DNA from: Gammaproteobacteria bacterium
GTDB taxonomy: Bacteria; Pseudomonadota; Gammaproteobacteria; VBWC01
DNA: 55,430 bases
Assembly (NCBI GenBank): GCA_023266115.1
Contig: JAHFRU010000017.1
Span: 1 to 55,430 of the forward strand
Direction of reading: 5' to 3'
Shown: one piece after another, positions 32,678-41,059 of the stretch
Position numbering within the stretch: the first letter of the stretch is position 1
How the letters are laid out: every line of letters begins with the position of its first letter
The notes under the pieces: generated by a model
Databases searched by the model: none
What the model was told of the DNA's origin: nothing
Seen by the model: only the letters and a program-made list of their open reading frames with translations
Program-made: the position numbers and the translations under genes

Positions 32678-34576
32678 ATGCCTATCCTGACGCTGACCGA
32701 CGTATCGCTGGCCTATGGCCACCACCCGTTACTTGCGCACGTGAATTTTCAGATCGAGCCGGGCGAGCGCGTCTGCCTGGTCGGGCGTAACGGCACCGGC
32801 AAGTCGACGTTGTTCCGGGTGATCAGCGGCGAGGCCGTGCCGGACGACGGCGAGGTCTGGTATCGTGACACGCTGCGTATCTCGCATCTGGAACAGGACG
32901 TGCCGGCCGACGCCGCGAGCACGATCTACGATGTCGTCGCGTCCGGACTCGGCGAGCTCGGCGGCCTGCTGCGCGATTATCATCACGCCATACATGACGC
33001 GGCGGCGATGTCGGTATCGCTCGACCGACTGGCCGAGCTGCAACAGCGTATCGAGGTGAACGACGGCTGGAACCTGCAACAGAAGGTCGACACCGTGCTG
33101 AGCCGCTTGTCGCTGGAAGCCGACAAGCGCCTGGCGGATTGCTCCGGCGGTATCCGGCGGCGGGTTATGCTGGCGCAGGCGCTGGTCAGCGAGCCGGATC
33201 TGGTACTGCTCGACGAGCCGACGAACCATATGGACATCGCGGCGATCCTCTGGCTGGAAGAGTTCCTGCGCGGTTTCAACGGTGCGTTGATGTTCATCAC
33301 GCATGACCGGACGTTTTTAAAGAATCTCGCGACGCGCATCATCGAGCTGGATCGCGGCCGGTTGACATCGTTTCCCGGCGACTACGACTTTTACCTGCGC
33401 AAGAAGCAGGAGATGCTCGAGATCGAGGAGCGCGAGCACGCCAAGTTCGACAAGAGACTCGCCGCAGAAGAGGCGTGGATACGCCAGGGCGTCAAGGCAA
33501 GGCGCACGCGTAACGAAGGGCGCGTGCGGGCGTTGCTGGCGCTGCGCACCGAACGCCGTCGCCGGATAGCCACGGCCGGCAGTGTCAGTCTCGATCTCGA
33601 CAGCGGCTCGCTTTCAGGCAAGCTGGTCGCCGACCTGCGCCACGTGAGTTTCGGTTATGGCAAGCAGCGCATCATCGACGATTTTTCTACGCGCATCATG
33701 CGCGGCGATCGCATCGGCATCATCGGGCCGAACGGTTCGGGCAAGAGCACGCTGCTGAAGCTGATCCTCAACGCGCTGGCGCCGGATCGCGGCGAGGTTG
33801 TCATGGGCACGCGGCTGAAGACGGCCTATTTCGATCAGTACCGTTCCGATCTTGATCTCGACAAGACCGTGCGCGAGAACATCAGCCCGGGCAGCGACTA
33901 CGTCGACGTGCGCGGCCGGCCGCGCCATGTCGTCGGTTACCTGAGGGATTTTCTGTTTCCGCCGGAGCGTATCGACTCGCCGGTCAAGGCGCTGTCGGGC
34001 GGCGAGCGCAACCGCTTGCTGCTGGCGCAGCTGTTCACGCAGCCGGCCAACATGCTGGTGCTCGACGAGCCGACCAACGATCTGGACGTCGATACACTGG
34101 AACTGCTCGAGGAGCTGTTGATGGAATACGACGGCACGCTGCTGCTGGTCAGCCATGACCGGACGTTTCTCGACAACGTCGTCACCAGCACCATTGTATT
34201 CGAGGGTGACGGCAAGGTGAGCGAATACGTCGGCGGCTACGACGACTGGCTGCGGCAGCGCGCGGCAGGCGGCAAGCCGGCAACGGTGGAGCGCCATGAT
34301 GCGGCCGTAGCGCAACCGTCGGCGAAGACTAGTGCAGCGAAGCGCGCGGGCGCATCAAAGCTAAGCTATAGCGAAAAGCTCGAGCTCGCATCGTTGCCGC
34401 AACGCATTGAGGCGCTGGAGGCCGAGCAAGGCGAGCTCGAGCAGCAGGTAGGTCGTAGTGAGTTCTACCAGCAGGACAAGGACCGCATCACCGCAACGCT
34501 GGCGCGCATCCAGCAAGTACAGCAGGAGTTGGCCGCGGCCTACGGGCGCTGGGAATTGCTCGATGAAAAAGGGTAG
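32678..34576 (+). CDS. uup: ABC-F family ATPase Uup
   Basis: A 632-residue soluble ABC-F protein with two ATPase domains. Walker A1 is GRNGTGKST (residues 36-44) and Walker A2 is GPNGSGKST (near 352). Signature motifs are CSGGIRRR and LSGGERNR, with LLDEPTNHMD and VLDEPTNDLD as Walker B. The C-terminal 90 residues form the Uup-type coiled coil (ALEAEQGELEQQVGRSEFY). Uup binds branched DNA and ribosomes, suppresses transposon precise excision and helps ribosome assembly. The start MPILTLTDVSLAYG has no obvious ribosome site. Its 3' end overlaps the next gene by 14 bp. Confidence 0.95.
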   Translation: MPILTLTDVSLAYGHHPLLAHVNFQIEPGERVCLVGRNGTGKSTLFRVISGEAVPDDGEVWYRDTLRISHLEQDVPADAASTIYDVVASGLGELGGLLRDYHHAIHDAAAMSVSLDRLAELQQRIEVNDGWNLQQKVDTVLSRLSLEADKRLADCSGGIRRRVMLAQALVSEPDLVLLDEPTNHMDIAAILWLEEFLRGFNGALMFITHDRTFLKNLATRIIELDRGRLTSFPGDYDFYLRKKQEMLEIEEREHAKFDKRLAAEEAWIRQGVKARRTRNEGRVRALLALRTERRRRIATAGSVSLDLDSGSLSGKLVADLRHVSFGYGKQRIIDDFSTRIMRGDRIGIIGPNGSGKSTLLKLILNALAPDRGEVVMGTRLKTAYFDQYRSDLDLDKTVRENISPGSDYVDVRGRPRHVVGYLRDFLFPPERIDSPVKALSGGERNRLLLAQLFTQPANMLVLDEPTNDLDVDTLELLEELLMEYDGTLLLVSHDRTFLDNVVTSTIVFEGDGKVSEYVGGYDDWLRQRAAGGKPATVERHDAAVAQPSAKTSAAKRAGASKLSYSEKLELASLPQRIEALEAEQGELEQQVGRSEFYQQDKDRITATLARIQQVQQELAAAYGRWELLDEKG

Positions 34577-34856
34577 CGAGCGAACGGCTGAACGCGACGG
34601 CGGCTGGCACGTCTACATCGTCCGCTGCGCCGACGGCACGCTCTACACCGGCATCGCCACCGACGTTGCCCGCCGCGTCGAGGAGCACAACAACAACCAG
34701 CTTGCCGCAAAATATACTCGCGCGCGCCGTCCGGTGAGTCTGGTTTTTAAGCAGCCCTGCGAATCACGCTCGGACGCCGCGCGCCGCGAGGCGGAGATCA
34801 AGCAGCTCCGCCGGATAGACAAGGAGGCGTTGGTGTCCGGTTGCATGGGAAGTTGA
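34563..34856 (+). CDS. GIY-YIG nuclease-superfamily protein (YhbQ-like)
   Basis: A 97-residue protein with the GIY-YIG core: WHVYIVRCADGTLYTGIATD supplies the Tyr-Ile-Val and Tyr-Thr-Gly strands, RRVEEHNNN the Arg/His helix, and REAEIKQL the metal-site Glu. The YhbQ/YazA subfamily is widespread; DNA nuclease activity is reported for some members, but the cellular role is unclear. ATG 34563 overlaps the end of uup by 14 bp in another frame, indicating coupled translation. Confidence 0.9.
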   Translation: MKKGSERTAERDGGWHVYIVRCADGTLYTGIATDVARRVEEHNNNQLAAKYTRARRPVSLVFKQPCESRSDAARREAEIKQLRRIDKEALVSGCMGS

Positions 34857-34879
34857 TCCGTTCGGTTTAAAAAAAAAAT

Positions 34880-34919
34880 GTAGCCCGGATGGAATGAAAT
34901 GGAATCCGGGGATTTATTC
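34880..34919 (+). repeat. REP-like repeat, left copy flanking the RAYT
   Basis: This 40-bp element begins GTAGCCCGGATGGAAT and contains the dyad CCCGGAT...ATCCGGG. Its reverse complement recurs at 35475-35514 with 38 of 40 bases identical. The pair encloses the REP-associated transposase gene, the standard layout of a RAYT unit. Confidence 0.82.
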
Positions 34920-34948
34920 CTCGAACTCATCCGAGATACCATCAACCG

Positions 34949-35405
34949 ATGGTGCTCTATCGCCACAACCGCCTGTCCGGCGGCACGTACTTCTTTACCG
35001 TTACGCTCGCTGACCGGCGGATACGGTTGCTGGTGGATCATGCCGATCTTTTGCGTGAAGCGTTCCGTCAGGTTCGTAGTGCAACTCCATTTGAAACGAA
35101 AGCAATTGTTGTATTGCCGGACCATATCCACACGATATGGACCTTGCCCGAAGGTGACAGCGATTACCCGGCGCGCTGGCGTGCGATCAAAAGCCGCTTT
35201 ACCCGTGCCGTAAAGGCGCGCGGCATTCCGTTAAGCAAAGCTGCGAATGGAGGACATGCCCTGTGGCAACGCCGGTACTGGGAGCATACGGTGCGCGATG
35301 CATGCTGACATGCAGCGGCATGTCGATTACATTCATTACAACCCGGTGAAGCATGGTATCGTCGATCGGGTTGCGGAGTGGCCATATTCATTGTTTCACC
35401 GGTAA
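34949..35405 (+). pseudogene. REP-associated tyrosine transposase (RAYT), frameshifted
   Basis: The first frame (34949-35308) opens with HNRLSGGTYFFTVTL, typical of Y1/RAYT transposases. It carries VVLPDHIHTIWTLPEGD (the HUH metal-binding His pair) and WRAIKSRFTRAV, then stops after HTVRDAC. The remaining family motif, HADMQRHVDYIHYNPVKHG, followed by VAEWPYSLFHR, lies one base out of frame (35301-35405). The frameshift maps to about 35296-35304, around a GCATGC palindrome. Joined, the protein would be about 152 residues, near full length. Such transposases mobilise REP elements in trans. It may be a recent pseudogene. Confidence 0.85.
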
Positions 35406-35474
35406 GTTAGACGCGGAATGCTGGATCGGGATTGGGGAGCAGGCAAGGTTGATACATTGATGGGTGAGTTTGGA

Positions 35475-35514
35475 GAATGAATCCCCGGATTCCATTTCAT
35501 TTCATCCGGGCTAC
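35475..35514 (-). repeat. REP-like repeat, right copy (inverted)
   Basis: This is the reverse complement of 34880-34919 with two mismatches. It ends CATCCGGGCTAC and has the same internal CCCGGAT/ATCCGGG dyad. With the left copy it bounds a 635-bp unit. Confidence 0.82.
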
Positions 35515-35609
35515 GTGCCACGTGCCGGTGTCTGGTGGAGCAGAGCGTTAACGTATGACAACGAACCCTGGAGCCCGTGTTATCTAGGCTACGTGTGCTG
35601 GATGCAGGC

Positions 35610-35645
35610 AAAAAAAAGGGGCGGATCATCCGCCCCCTTTTTTTT
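35610..35645. terminator. Bidirectional intrinsic terminator after rhlE
   Basis: GGGGCGGA (35618-35625) pairs perfectly with TCCGCCCC (35629-35636). The hairpin is preceded by eight A and followed by eight or more T, so it works on both strands. It sits 10 bp beyond the rhlE stop and also insulates the RAYT unit. Confidence 0.92.
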
Positions 35646-35654
35646 GTTACTTTC

Positions 35655-37028
35655 CTAACCGGCCGTGCTGCGTGAACGCGTTGACGGGCGGCGGGGGCGT
35701 TGCCCCGGTTTGTTGTTGGTGCGGTAGCTGACATTCGGCCCATTGCCGTTCGAGCCGCTGTTCCCGTGGCTGTTGCCATGGCTCTCCGAGCGACCGTTCG
35801 CCGACTTGCCGAAACTTCGGCCGCGGCTGCTGCCATTGCCTTTTCTGCCGCGGAAGGCGGGTTTGTTACCGCCGTTGCCGCGCGGTTCCGGCAGTTTCGG
35901 TTCCAGGCCGGCGATGATTTCGCGGTTCATCTTGTTGCCGGTCAGGCGTTCGATGCCGGCGAGCTTGGACCAGTCGTCCGGGCCTACCAGCGAGATCGCG
36001 ATACCGGTTGCGCCGGCGCGACCGGTGCGGCCGATGCGGTGGATGTAGTCTTCGGCGACCATCGGCAGATCAAAGTTGATCACGTGGCTGATGCCCTTGA
36101 TGTCCAGCCCGCGTGCCGCGACGTCGGTTGCGACCAGCAGCCGGAACTTGCCGTGCCGCATGCTGTCGACGGTACGCTTGCGCGCGCCCTGGCTCATGTC
36201 GCCGTGCAGTGCCGCGCTGGCATGGCCCTTGGTTGCCAGCGTCTTCGCCAGTTTGTCCGCGCCGCGCTTGGTTGAGGTAAAGATCACCGCCTGTGAAAGT
36301 TCGTCACGCGTTAATACGTGTGCCAGCAGACTGTGTTTGTGGTGGATGTCGTCGGCCTGATGGATCTGCTGCGTGATCGACGCATGTTGATCCTTGTTCG
36401 CGGCCAGTTGTATCTGCGCCGGGTTGTTCAGCAGTTTGCGCGATATCTCCAGCACCTTGCCTTCGAGCGTCGCCGAGAACAATAGCGTCTGGCGCTCTGT
36501 CGGGGTTGCGGTGGCAATGGTTTTGACGGCATCGATGAAGCCCATGTCGAGCATCCGGTCGGCCTCGTCCAGCACCAGTACCTCGATGCGTGAGAAGTTC
36601 ACCAGCCCCTGTTCCATATGGTCCATCAGACGACCCGGTGTGGCGACGAGGATGTCGAGCGGGCGACGCAGCATTTGAATCTGCGGGCCGTACGCCATGC
36701 CGCCGACGATGCTGCCGGATGTCATGCGGCAAAAGCGACTGAGCTGCCGGATGTTGTCGCTTACCTGCATGGCGAGTTCGCGGGTGGGCGCAAGTATCAG
36801 CGCGCGCGGGCCGTTGCCTTTGACGGTGGCAGGGTTCATCAGGCGCTGCAGTATCGGCAGCACGAACGCGGCGGTCTTGCCGGTGCCGGTCTGCGCCGAG
36901 GCCATCAGATCCCGTCCAGCCATGACCAGCGGAATCGCCTGGCGCTGTATGTCGGTCGGCGACGTGAAGCCGGTCGCCTCGATCGCTTGTAAAAGTTTTG
37001 CATTCAGTTTCAGTTCGGTAAATGACAC
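35655..37028 (-). CDS. rhlE: DEAD-box RNA helicase RhlE
   Basis: A 457-residue DEAD-box helicase. The Q-motif region is GFTSPTDIQRQAIP. Motif I is AQTGTGKT (residues about 44-51), motif Ia is PTRELAMQV, motif II is DEAD, motif III is SAT and motif VI is HRIGRTGRAG. A Gly/Arg/Asn-rich basic tail of about 85 residues (GNGSSRGRSFGKSANGR and similar) is typical of RhlE and binds RNA. The start is GTG 37028: GGAG lies 8 bp upstream and SFTEL matches the usual RhlE beginning. Codons further upstream do not resemble the family. RhlE acts in ribosome maturation and RNA decay. Confidence 0.94.
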   Translation of the reverse strand: MSFTELKLNAKLLQAIEATGFTSPTDIQRQAIPLVMAGRDLMASAQTGTGKTAAFVLPILQRLMNPATVKGNGPRALILAPTRELAMQVSDNIRQLSRFCRMTSGSIVGGMAYGPQIQMLRRPLDILVATPGRLMDHMEQGLVNFSRIEVLVLDEADRMLDMGFIDAVKTIATATPTERQTLLFSATLEGKVLEISRKLLNNPAQIQLAANKDQHASITQQIHQADDIHHKHSLLAHVLTRDELSQAVIFTSTKRGADKLAKTLATKGHASAALHGDMSQGARKRTVDSMRHGKFRLLVATDVAARGLDIKGISHVINFDLPMVAEDYIHRIGRTGRAGATGIAISLVGPDDWSKLAGIERLTGNKMNREIIAGLEPKLPEPRGNGGNKPAFRGRKGNGSSRGRSFGKSANGRSESHGNSHGNSGSNGNGPNVSYRTNNKPGQRPRRPSTRSRSTAG

Positions 37029-37362
37029 AATAAAAACTCCATCCGCCGCAAAACGGCAGACATTAAGTTGAATAACCACGAACGTCAGAAGATGATATGG
37101 AAAGATAATCGTCGTCTGGTTCAGTCCGGCGCGCATCCGTTACCGGTGCCGCCGCACGTTGCTAACCAGACAACCAGTGATCGTAAAACACGGGGAAGGT
37201 CAGAAACGCTGCATCGCTCATTGATGAGCGAACCGGCATTCTACGGGTAAGCCATGAAAAAAGCGAGTTTTTTTAACAGGGGCGGTGGCAAAGGAGGCGA
37301 ATTGGACCATGCGTCGGGGTTGTTGACAGTCAGTGGGGCTCTATTAGTAGAGTGTGGCGGCC
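37029..37362. other. Divergent region between rhlE and the HIT gene
   Basis: About 330 bp. It holds a perfect inverted repeat, TCGCTCA (37214-37220) and TGAGCGA (37225-37231), with loop TTGA. An A6-GCGAG-T7 mini-hairpin lies near 37257-37274, and a TTGACA at 37322-37327 upstream of the HIT gene could be a -35 box. A long leader would suit rhlE, as known for cold-induced helicases. Confidence 0.45.
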
Positions 37363-37785
37363 ATGTTTGAGCTTCATCCTCAGCTGTATAAGGACTGCCG
37401 GCCGGCCGGGCGGTTCGGGCTGTGCCGGTTGCTGTTGATGCTGGATGCGAACTACCCGTGGTTTATCCTGGTGCCGGCACGCCGAGAGGTGACCGAGATC
37501 TACCAGCTTACGGAATCGGACCAGCTGCAACTGGCCCGGGAGTCCGCCAGCCTCGCCAGCGCGATCGCGCGCGGATTCGACGCGCACAAGATCAATATCG
37601 CGGCGCTCGGCAACGTTGTGCCGCAGCTGCATATCCATCATATCGTGCGGTATCGTAACGACCCGTCATGGCCGGCGCCGGTCTGGGGCAAGGTGCCGGC
37701 GCTGGCGTATTCCGACGAGAAACTCGCCGGCGTATTTGCGATACTGCAGCGGCATTCGCCCGACGGGTGCGTACTGGAGGTTTGA
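37363..37785 (+). CDS. HIT-family nucleotide hydrolase
   Basis: A 140-residue histidine-triad protein. The catalytic triad region reads NVVPQLHIHHIVRY (H-phi-H-phi-H variant), preceded by NIAALG. The N-terminal LLMLDANYPWFILVPARREVTEIYQL (in two parts: LLMLDANYPW and FILVPARREV) is typical of the short proteobacterial HIT group. HIT proteins hydrolyse nucleotide-phosphoramidates or dinucleotides. The start ATG 37363 is preferred over GTG 37354; the ribosome site is weak and the TTGACA-like box lies about 35 bp upstream, so the mRNA may be nearly leaderless. Confidence 0.88.
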   Translation: MFELHPQLYKDCRPAGRFGLCRLLLMLDANYPWFILVPARREVTEIYQLTESDQLQLARESASLASAIARGFDAHKINIAALGNVVPQLHIHHIVRYRNDPSWPAPVWGKVPALAYSDEKLAGVFAILQRHSPDGCVLEV

Positions 37786-37851
37786 CAGGCGCGTTGAGGC
37801 GCCGGTGAGCCCGTAACACGTTTTTGCATCGGCATAATTCCGGAGGTGAGC

Positions 37852-38607
37852 GTGGGTCGAGCGTTATTCGTGATATTGATTTTGGCGTTGGGGCTGGGTG
37901 GATGCGCGGTGACGCCATCCGGCAAGGTCAGTGCGCCGCTCTATTTCACCGAGCAGCCGTTGCATGACGGTCTGACGGTGTCGTCCGACGAGGGCTGGTG
38001 GCGGATATCGTTCTCCATCGACCGGCCGGACCCGGCCCGGACGCAGTGGCCTCTCGATCTGCTGATCGCTCATCAGGTGATAGCTCCGGTGCTGGTGGCG
38101 TATGAGCAGCACCTGATCGCCTGGCGGTTTCATCGGCGTGCCGCGAATGACGAGACCGGCCATCGTTTCAGCTTCATCTTCTATGCGCATCGCGACATCG
38201 CCGACAAGGTCTATGCCGAAGTACAGAAAAGTCCGATGCTGCTGGTGTTGAAGCAGGCGAGGCGGGTAACCGGTGATTCGTATTCCGATACGTCGCAGAT
38301 CGCCAGGCCGCTGATTGACGATACCAGTGATCCGTCCTGGTCACCGGATATCAAGGCCGCGTGGCCGATCTATATCAACGGTGTCAGCCAGATGTGGCTG
38401 ACGCTGATCGACATCCACGCGCGCCAGCTCGCTGCAGGGGCGCAGGAACGGTCGCTTGAGCAGCTGGAGGCACTGTACGCTCGCATTAACGACCAGATTA
38501 CCGCGAGCTGGCGCGAGGAGGGTCAGCACGCGTTATTGCATCATCTCAACGCGATGTTTGGCTATGAGCCCGTGCTGATCCATGATGTTCAGGAAAAGCG
38601 CTTTTAG
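37852..38607 (+). CDS. Lipoprotein of unknown function
   Basis: A 251-residue protein with a short lipoprotein signal (ALFVILILALGLGGC; lipobox LGGC, Cys at about residue 18). The mature sequence is mixed alpha/beta with LDLLIAHQVIAPVLVAYEQH and RFSFIFYAHRDIADKVY, and a helical C-terminus (LEQLEALYARINDQITASW). No family was recognised. The GTG at 37852 has GGAGG five bases upstream; a GTG at 37846 is also in frame but too close to that site. It follows the HIT gene by 66 bp on the same strand. Confidence 0.72.
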   Translation: MGRALFVILILALGLGGCAVTPSGKVSAPLYFTEQPLHDGLTVSSDEGWWRISFSIDRPDPARTQWPLDLLIAHQVIAPVLVAYEQHLIAWRFHRRAANDETGHRFSFIFYAHRDIADKVYAEVQKSPMLLVLKQARRVTGDSYSDTSQIARPLIDDTSDPSWSPDIKAAWPIYINGVSQMWLTLIDIHARQLAAGAQERSLEQLEALYARINDQITASWREEGQHALLHHLNAMFGYEPVLIHDVQEKRF

Positions 38608-38992
38608 CTGCACGGTCCGGTCGACGGCGAGTATGTTTGCCGGTGTGCTTGAGTTGGCCGACGCGTCACAGACCGGCTGGTATCGCACCGCTGCGATCCC
38701 CGCGCGACTGATCGGTCGGCCGCTGGCCGTGCGGGCCGGGGTGTAGCTGAATGTTGCAACATCGGCAAACCGCCGGAACCAGGTTCAGTACCGCCGACAA
38801 TCTCCACCGAGCAGTTTCGCCGGCGTTATCCGCCCGGTGTCCAAGCAGCGCTGACGGCAGCGATGGCGCGAAAGATCTGACGTCCGGTCACTCATGCAAT
38901 AGTTTTATTCGCCGATACATTATAGGTAGAATATCTTTTCGTAACGGACTGAATTTCAGCCTGATTGCGACGCGGGACGCGAGGATGTTTGG
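38608..38992. other. Gene-free stretch before the HNH gene
   Basis: This 385-bp stretch has only short incoherent frames. An AT-rich patch at about 38900-38942, with TACATTATAGGTAGAATAT, is a likely promoter for the HNH gene. No RNA gene or mobile element was recognised. Confidence 0.42.
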
Positions 38993-39562
38993 ATGGCAAT
39001 ACCGCTGATATTGCGACTGGATGTCACCGGCAAGCCGGTCAAGTGGATTCCGTGGCAGGAAGCGGCCTGTTTGTATTCGCGTGATATGGTCGCGTGGACC
39101 GCGGGCGAGCACACCTTCCAGCTGCACGGCGGATACTCGCGCCTTTCCGGTTTCCAGACCCTGCTCGATATCAACTCCATCATAGCGGTACGTGGCGAAT
39201 ACCAGCGTCACTACGCGGAAGTAATTCCGCCGCTGAATAATCGCGAGCTGTTTCGTCGCGACGGCCACACCTGTTTGTACTGCGGTCGCCAGTTTACGGA
39301 TATGGCATTGACGCGCGATCACGTGAATCCGCTGTCGCGCGGTGGCCGCGACATCTGGGTGAACGTCGCAACGGCCTGCAAGCGGTGCAACGCACACAAG
39401 GGCCGCAACACGCCAGAGGAAGCGCATATGCCGTTGCTGGCCGTTCCCTATGTGCCCAATCTCGCGGAATATCTGGTGTTACGCAACCGGCGTATCCTGG
39501 CCGACCAGATGGAGTTTCTAAAGACGCAGTTCAAGGATGTACGTCAGCTCTGGACGGCGTAA
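38993..39562 (+). CDS. HNH endonuclease-domain protein
   Basis: A 189-residue protein of the compact HNH_5-like group. Two zinc knuckles, CLYCGRQF near residue 96 and CKRCNAHKG near 127, frame the catalytic LTRDHVNPLSRGGRDIWVN segment (HVNP and Asn). The N-terminal 85 residues (RLDVTGKPVKWIPWQEAACLY split by GKPV) are conserved in this type. These stand-alone proteins are common in gammaproteobacteria outside mobile elements; their substrate is unknown. GAGGA about 10 bp upstream supports ATG 38993. Confidence 0.88.
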   Translation: MAIPLILRLDVTGKPVKWIPWQEAACLYSRDMVAWTAGEHTFQLHGGYSRLSGFQTLLDINSIIAVRGEYQRHYAEVIPPLNNRELFRRDGHTCLYCGRQFTDMALTRDHVNPLSRGGRDIWVNVATACKRCNAHKGRNTPEEAHMPLLAVPYVPNLAEYLVLRNRRILADQMEFLKTQFKDVRQLWTA

Positions 39563-39849
39563 TTTTCCGTGACGCAATAAGTCCCGTTTGTCCTTCCAAT
39601 TCTATAAAGCCGTTTCGCCCGCCACGCTTCTTGAATACAGCCTATCAACCAGGCCGTGTGCTTTCTGTCGCGTATAAACACATTAGAGACATAGCGGTTT
39701 ACGAGGATACGAGCAGGTCCGGCTTCGTAACAGTTGTTTGCAGTTCTTTAAGCAGGGTTTAAGGCGACGGCTGGTTTGACGCCGTATGATGGTTGCGTGT
39801 TTGCAACTTCGTTATGTTCTGTTCTGTTCGTCACAAGGAGGACATCGTT

Positions 39850-40239
39850 ATGAATATATTTTATAAAGTCGGAATGTTGTTGTTTGGCGCCCTGTTCGCC
39901 GGGTCTGTTGCGTTGGCCGATACGCCGCCATCACTGAAGGTTCCGGATACGCACTCGATTATGAGCAAGGGCAACCTGACGCTTTACCGCGTACAGGTTG
40001 AAGGTCTTGAGTTTGGACGCAACAACGAAGAGATCGATGCCGAGGTATTTGTGACCCTCGACAGCAAGCCGGACATGGTGTTCACGCTGCGCCTGCACGG
40101 CGATTCGCCGCCGGTGAATACCGTCATCGCCAACACATTGCGCGAGGCCTATCTCAGCAAGACGCCGGTGACGATCTATCACCAGATCACCCCGGGCCGC
40201 AAAAACGTCAAGATCCACATGGTGCAATTCGACCGGTAA
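39850..40239 (+). CDS. Small secreted protein of unknown function
   Basis: A 129-residue protein with a signal peptide (VGMLLFGALFAGSVALA, cleavage at about residue 24 before DTPPS). The mature part is beta-rich (LTLYRVQVEGLEFG, then EVFVTLDSKPDMVFTLRLH and VKIHMVQFD) and could be a small immunoglobulin-like or lipocalin-like fold. No family was recognised. AAGGAGG lies about 10 bp before ATG 39850, which settles the start; the frame is open 19 codons further upstream. It stands alone and is followed by an intrinsic terminator. Confidence 0.72.
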   Translation: MNIFYKVGMLLFGALFAGSVALADTPPSLKVPDTHSIMSKGNLTLYRVQVEGLEFGRNNEEIDAEVFVTLDSKPDMVFTLRLHGDSPPVNTVIANTLREAYLSKTPVTIYHQITPGRKNVKIHMVQFDR

Positions 40240-40253
40240 TCCGACGGTCGGTA

Positions 40254-40271
40254 GCGGGCATGGAAGCCCGC
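40254..40271. repeat. GCGGGC/GCCCGC hairpin after the small secreted protein
   Basis: GCGGGC (40254-40259) pairs with GCCCGC (40266-40271) across six bases, 14 bp after the stop codon at 40237-40239. There is no T-run directly after it, so it may protect the mRNA 3' end ahead of the downstream terminator. Confidence 0.45.
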
Positions 40272-40280
40272 ACATGGGGA

Positions 40281-40317
40281 TAGGGGTCAAAGCCGGCGGC
40301 CCTGCCCCCTTTTTTTT
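40281..40317 (+). terminator. Probable intrinsic terminator
   Basis: AGGGGTCA (40282-40289) pairs imperfectly with TGCCCCCT (40303-40310), followed by a run of eight T to 40317. It lies 40-80 bp after the stop codon of the small secreted protein. Confidence 0.65.
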
Positions 40318-41059
40318 GTTCTACCTGATCGCCAGGTATTTTTGTGGCGGCTATTTTCTCATTGCGTTTTGATCGGCACGTTGTCAGCCGTACACGCCGT
40401 GATGCGCGTGAAGGATGAGCGAACCGGCACAGGAGATCCCACGGCTACGCCAGGGCGCCCCGGCCGAGCGATGCGCGATCGTTGACGGCATGGGCGCCAC
40501 GCAGGTTGATAGCCGCGTTATCGATTTCTCATAAAGGGCGCTCGCTTCGCGCCGCCATAACCAAGTAGTTCTTGAGACGCCTTCGTCGCTGCGGCTGGAT
40601 TCGCGAAAACACCACCCGCCGCCACGGCGTCGGCAGGGCGCATGCCGGTCGTCGCGGACTACGGGCGGCGGCTTGTAGAGAGGCGGTAAGTGGTATGAAG
40701 GAGTACGCTGTGTAGCCCGCGCCGGTGCCGGGTGGGCGCGACGAAGGTCAGGAGCGTGGCCGGGGGCCTGTCGCAGACCAAAACTGTAAAAGCGCTCGAC
40801 GGGGCGGACGTGCTCAGGTGAATTTTGCTGCCGGTGCCGGGAAAAGAGGCCGCCTGCGCGAGTGCCGAGCGTGCTTTGACTGTGGTCGGGCGCGTCGATT
40901 TCTTTGGTGGTTTCTGGGATAATACCGGCCTGTTGGCTGGTGCGGCCAACGCCAATGAAACCTGTATAAACTACCTTTTTTTTCAAGACACCACGACGGT
41001 ATACGCGCGCGCATCGTGGTTGTGGGTCGCGAATCAGGTCATCAAGTTACAGACCGAAT
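40318..41059. other. Gene-free stretch upstream of the glucan synthase gene
   Basis: About 740 bp. Several frames are open on the minus strand (40384-40986), but their translations are Arg/Ser/Pro-rich and mutually overlapping, with no ribosome site, signal or domain. A decayed gene or repeat is possible. The promoter of the downstream gene should lie in the A/T-richer 40960-41050 part. Confidence 0.4.

Noticed and set aside
31133-32725. 530-codon open frame on the minus strand opposite the delta-60-repeat gene
   Set aside because: It is antisense to a repeat protein with clear motifs. Its translation is rich in Arg, His, Gln and Asp without domains, and arises from codon bias in GC-rich DNA.
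33614-34315. 233-codon minus-strand frame opposite uup
   Set aside because: It is antisense of the second ATPase domain; no independent support.
38632-38745. Short plus-strand segment reading MFAGVLELADAS, which recalls spurious translations of tRNA genes
   Set aside because: No cloverleaf or conserved tRNA boxes could be made from the bases, so no tRNA is called.
40384-40986. 200-codon minus-strand frame in the gap before the glucan synthase gene
   Set aside because: The composition (Arg, Ser, Pro, His-rich) and overlap with equally open frames on both strands argue against coding. No ribosome site or domain was seen. It could still be a decayed repeat.
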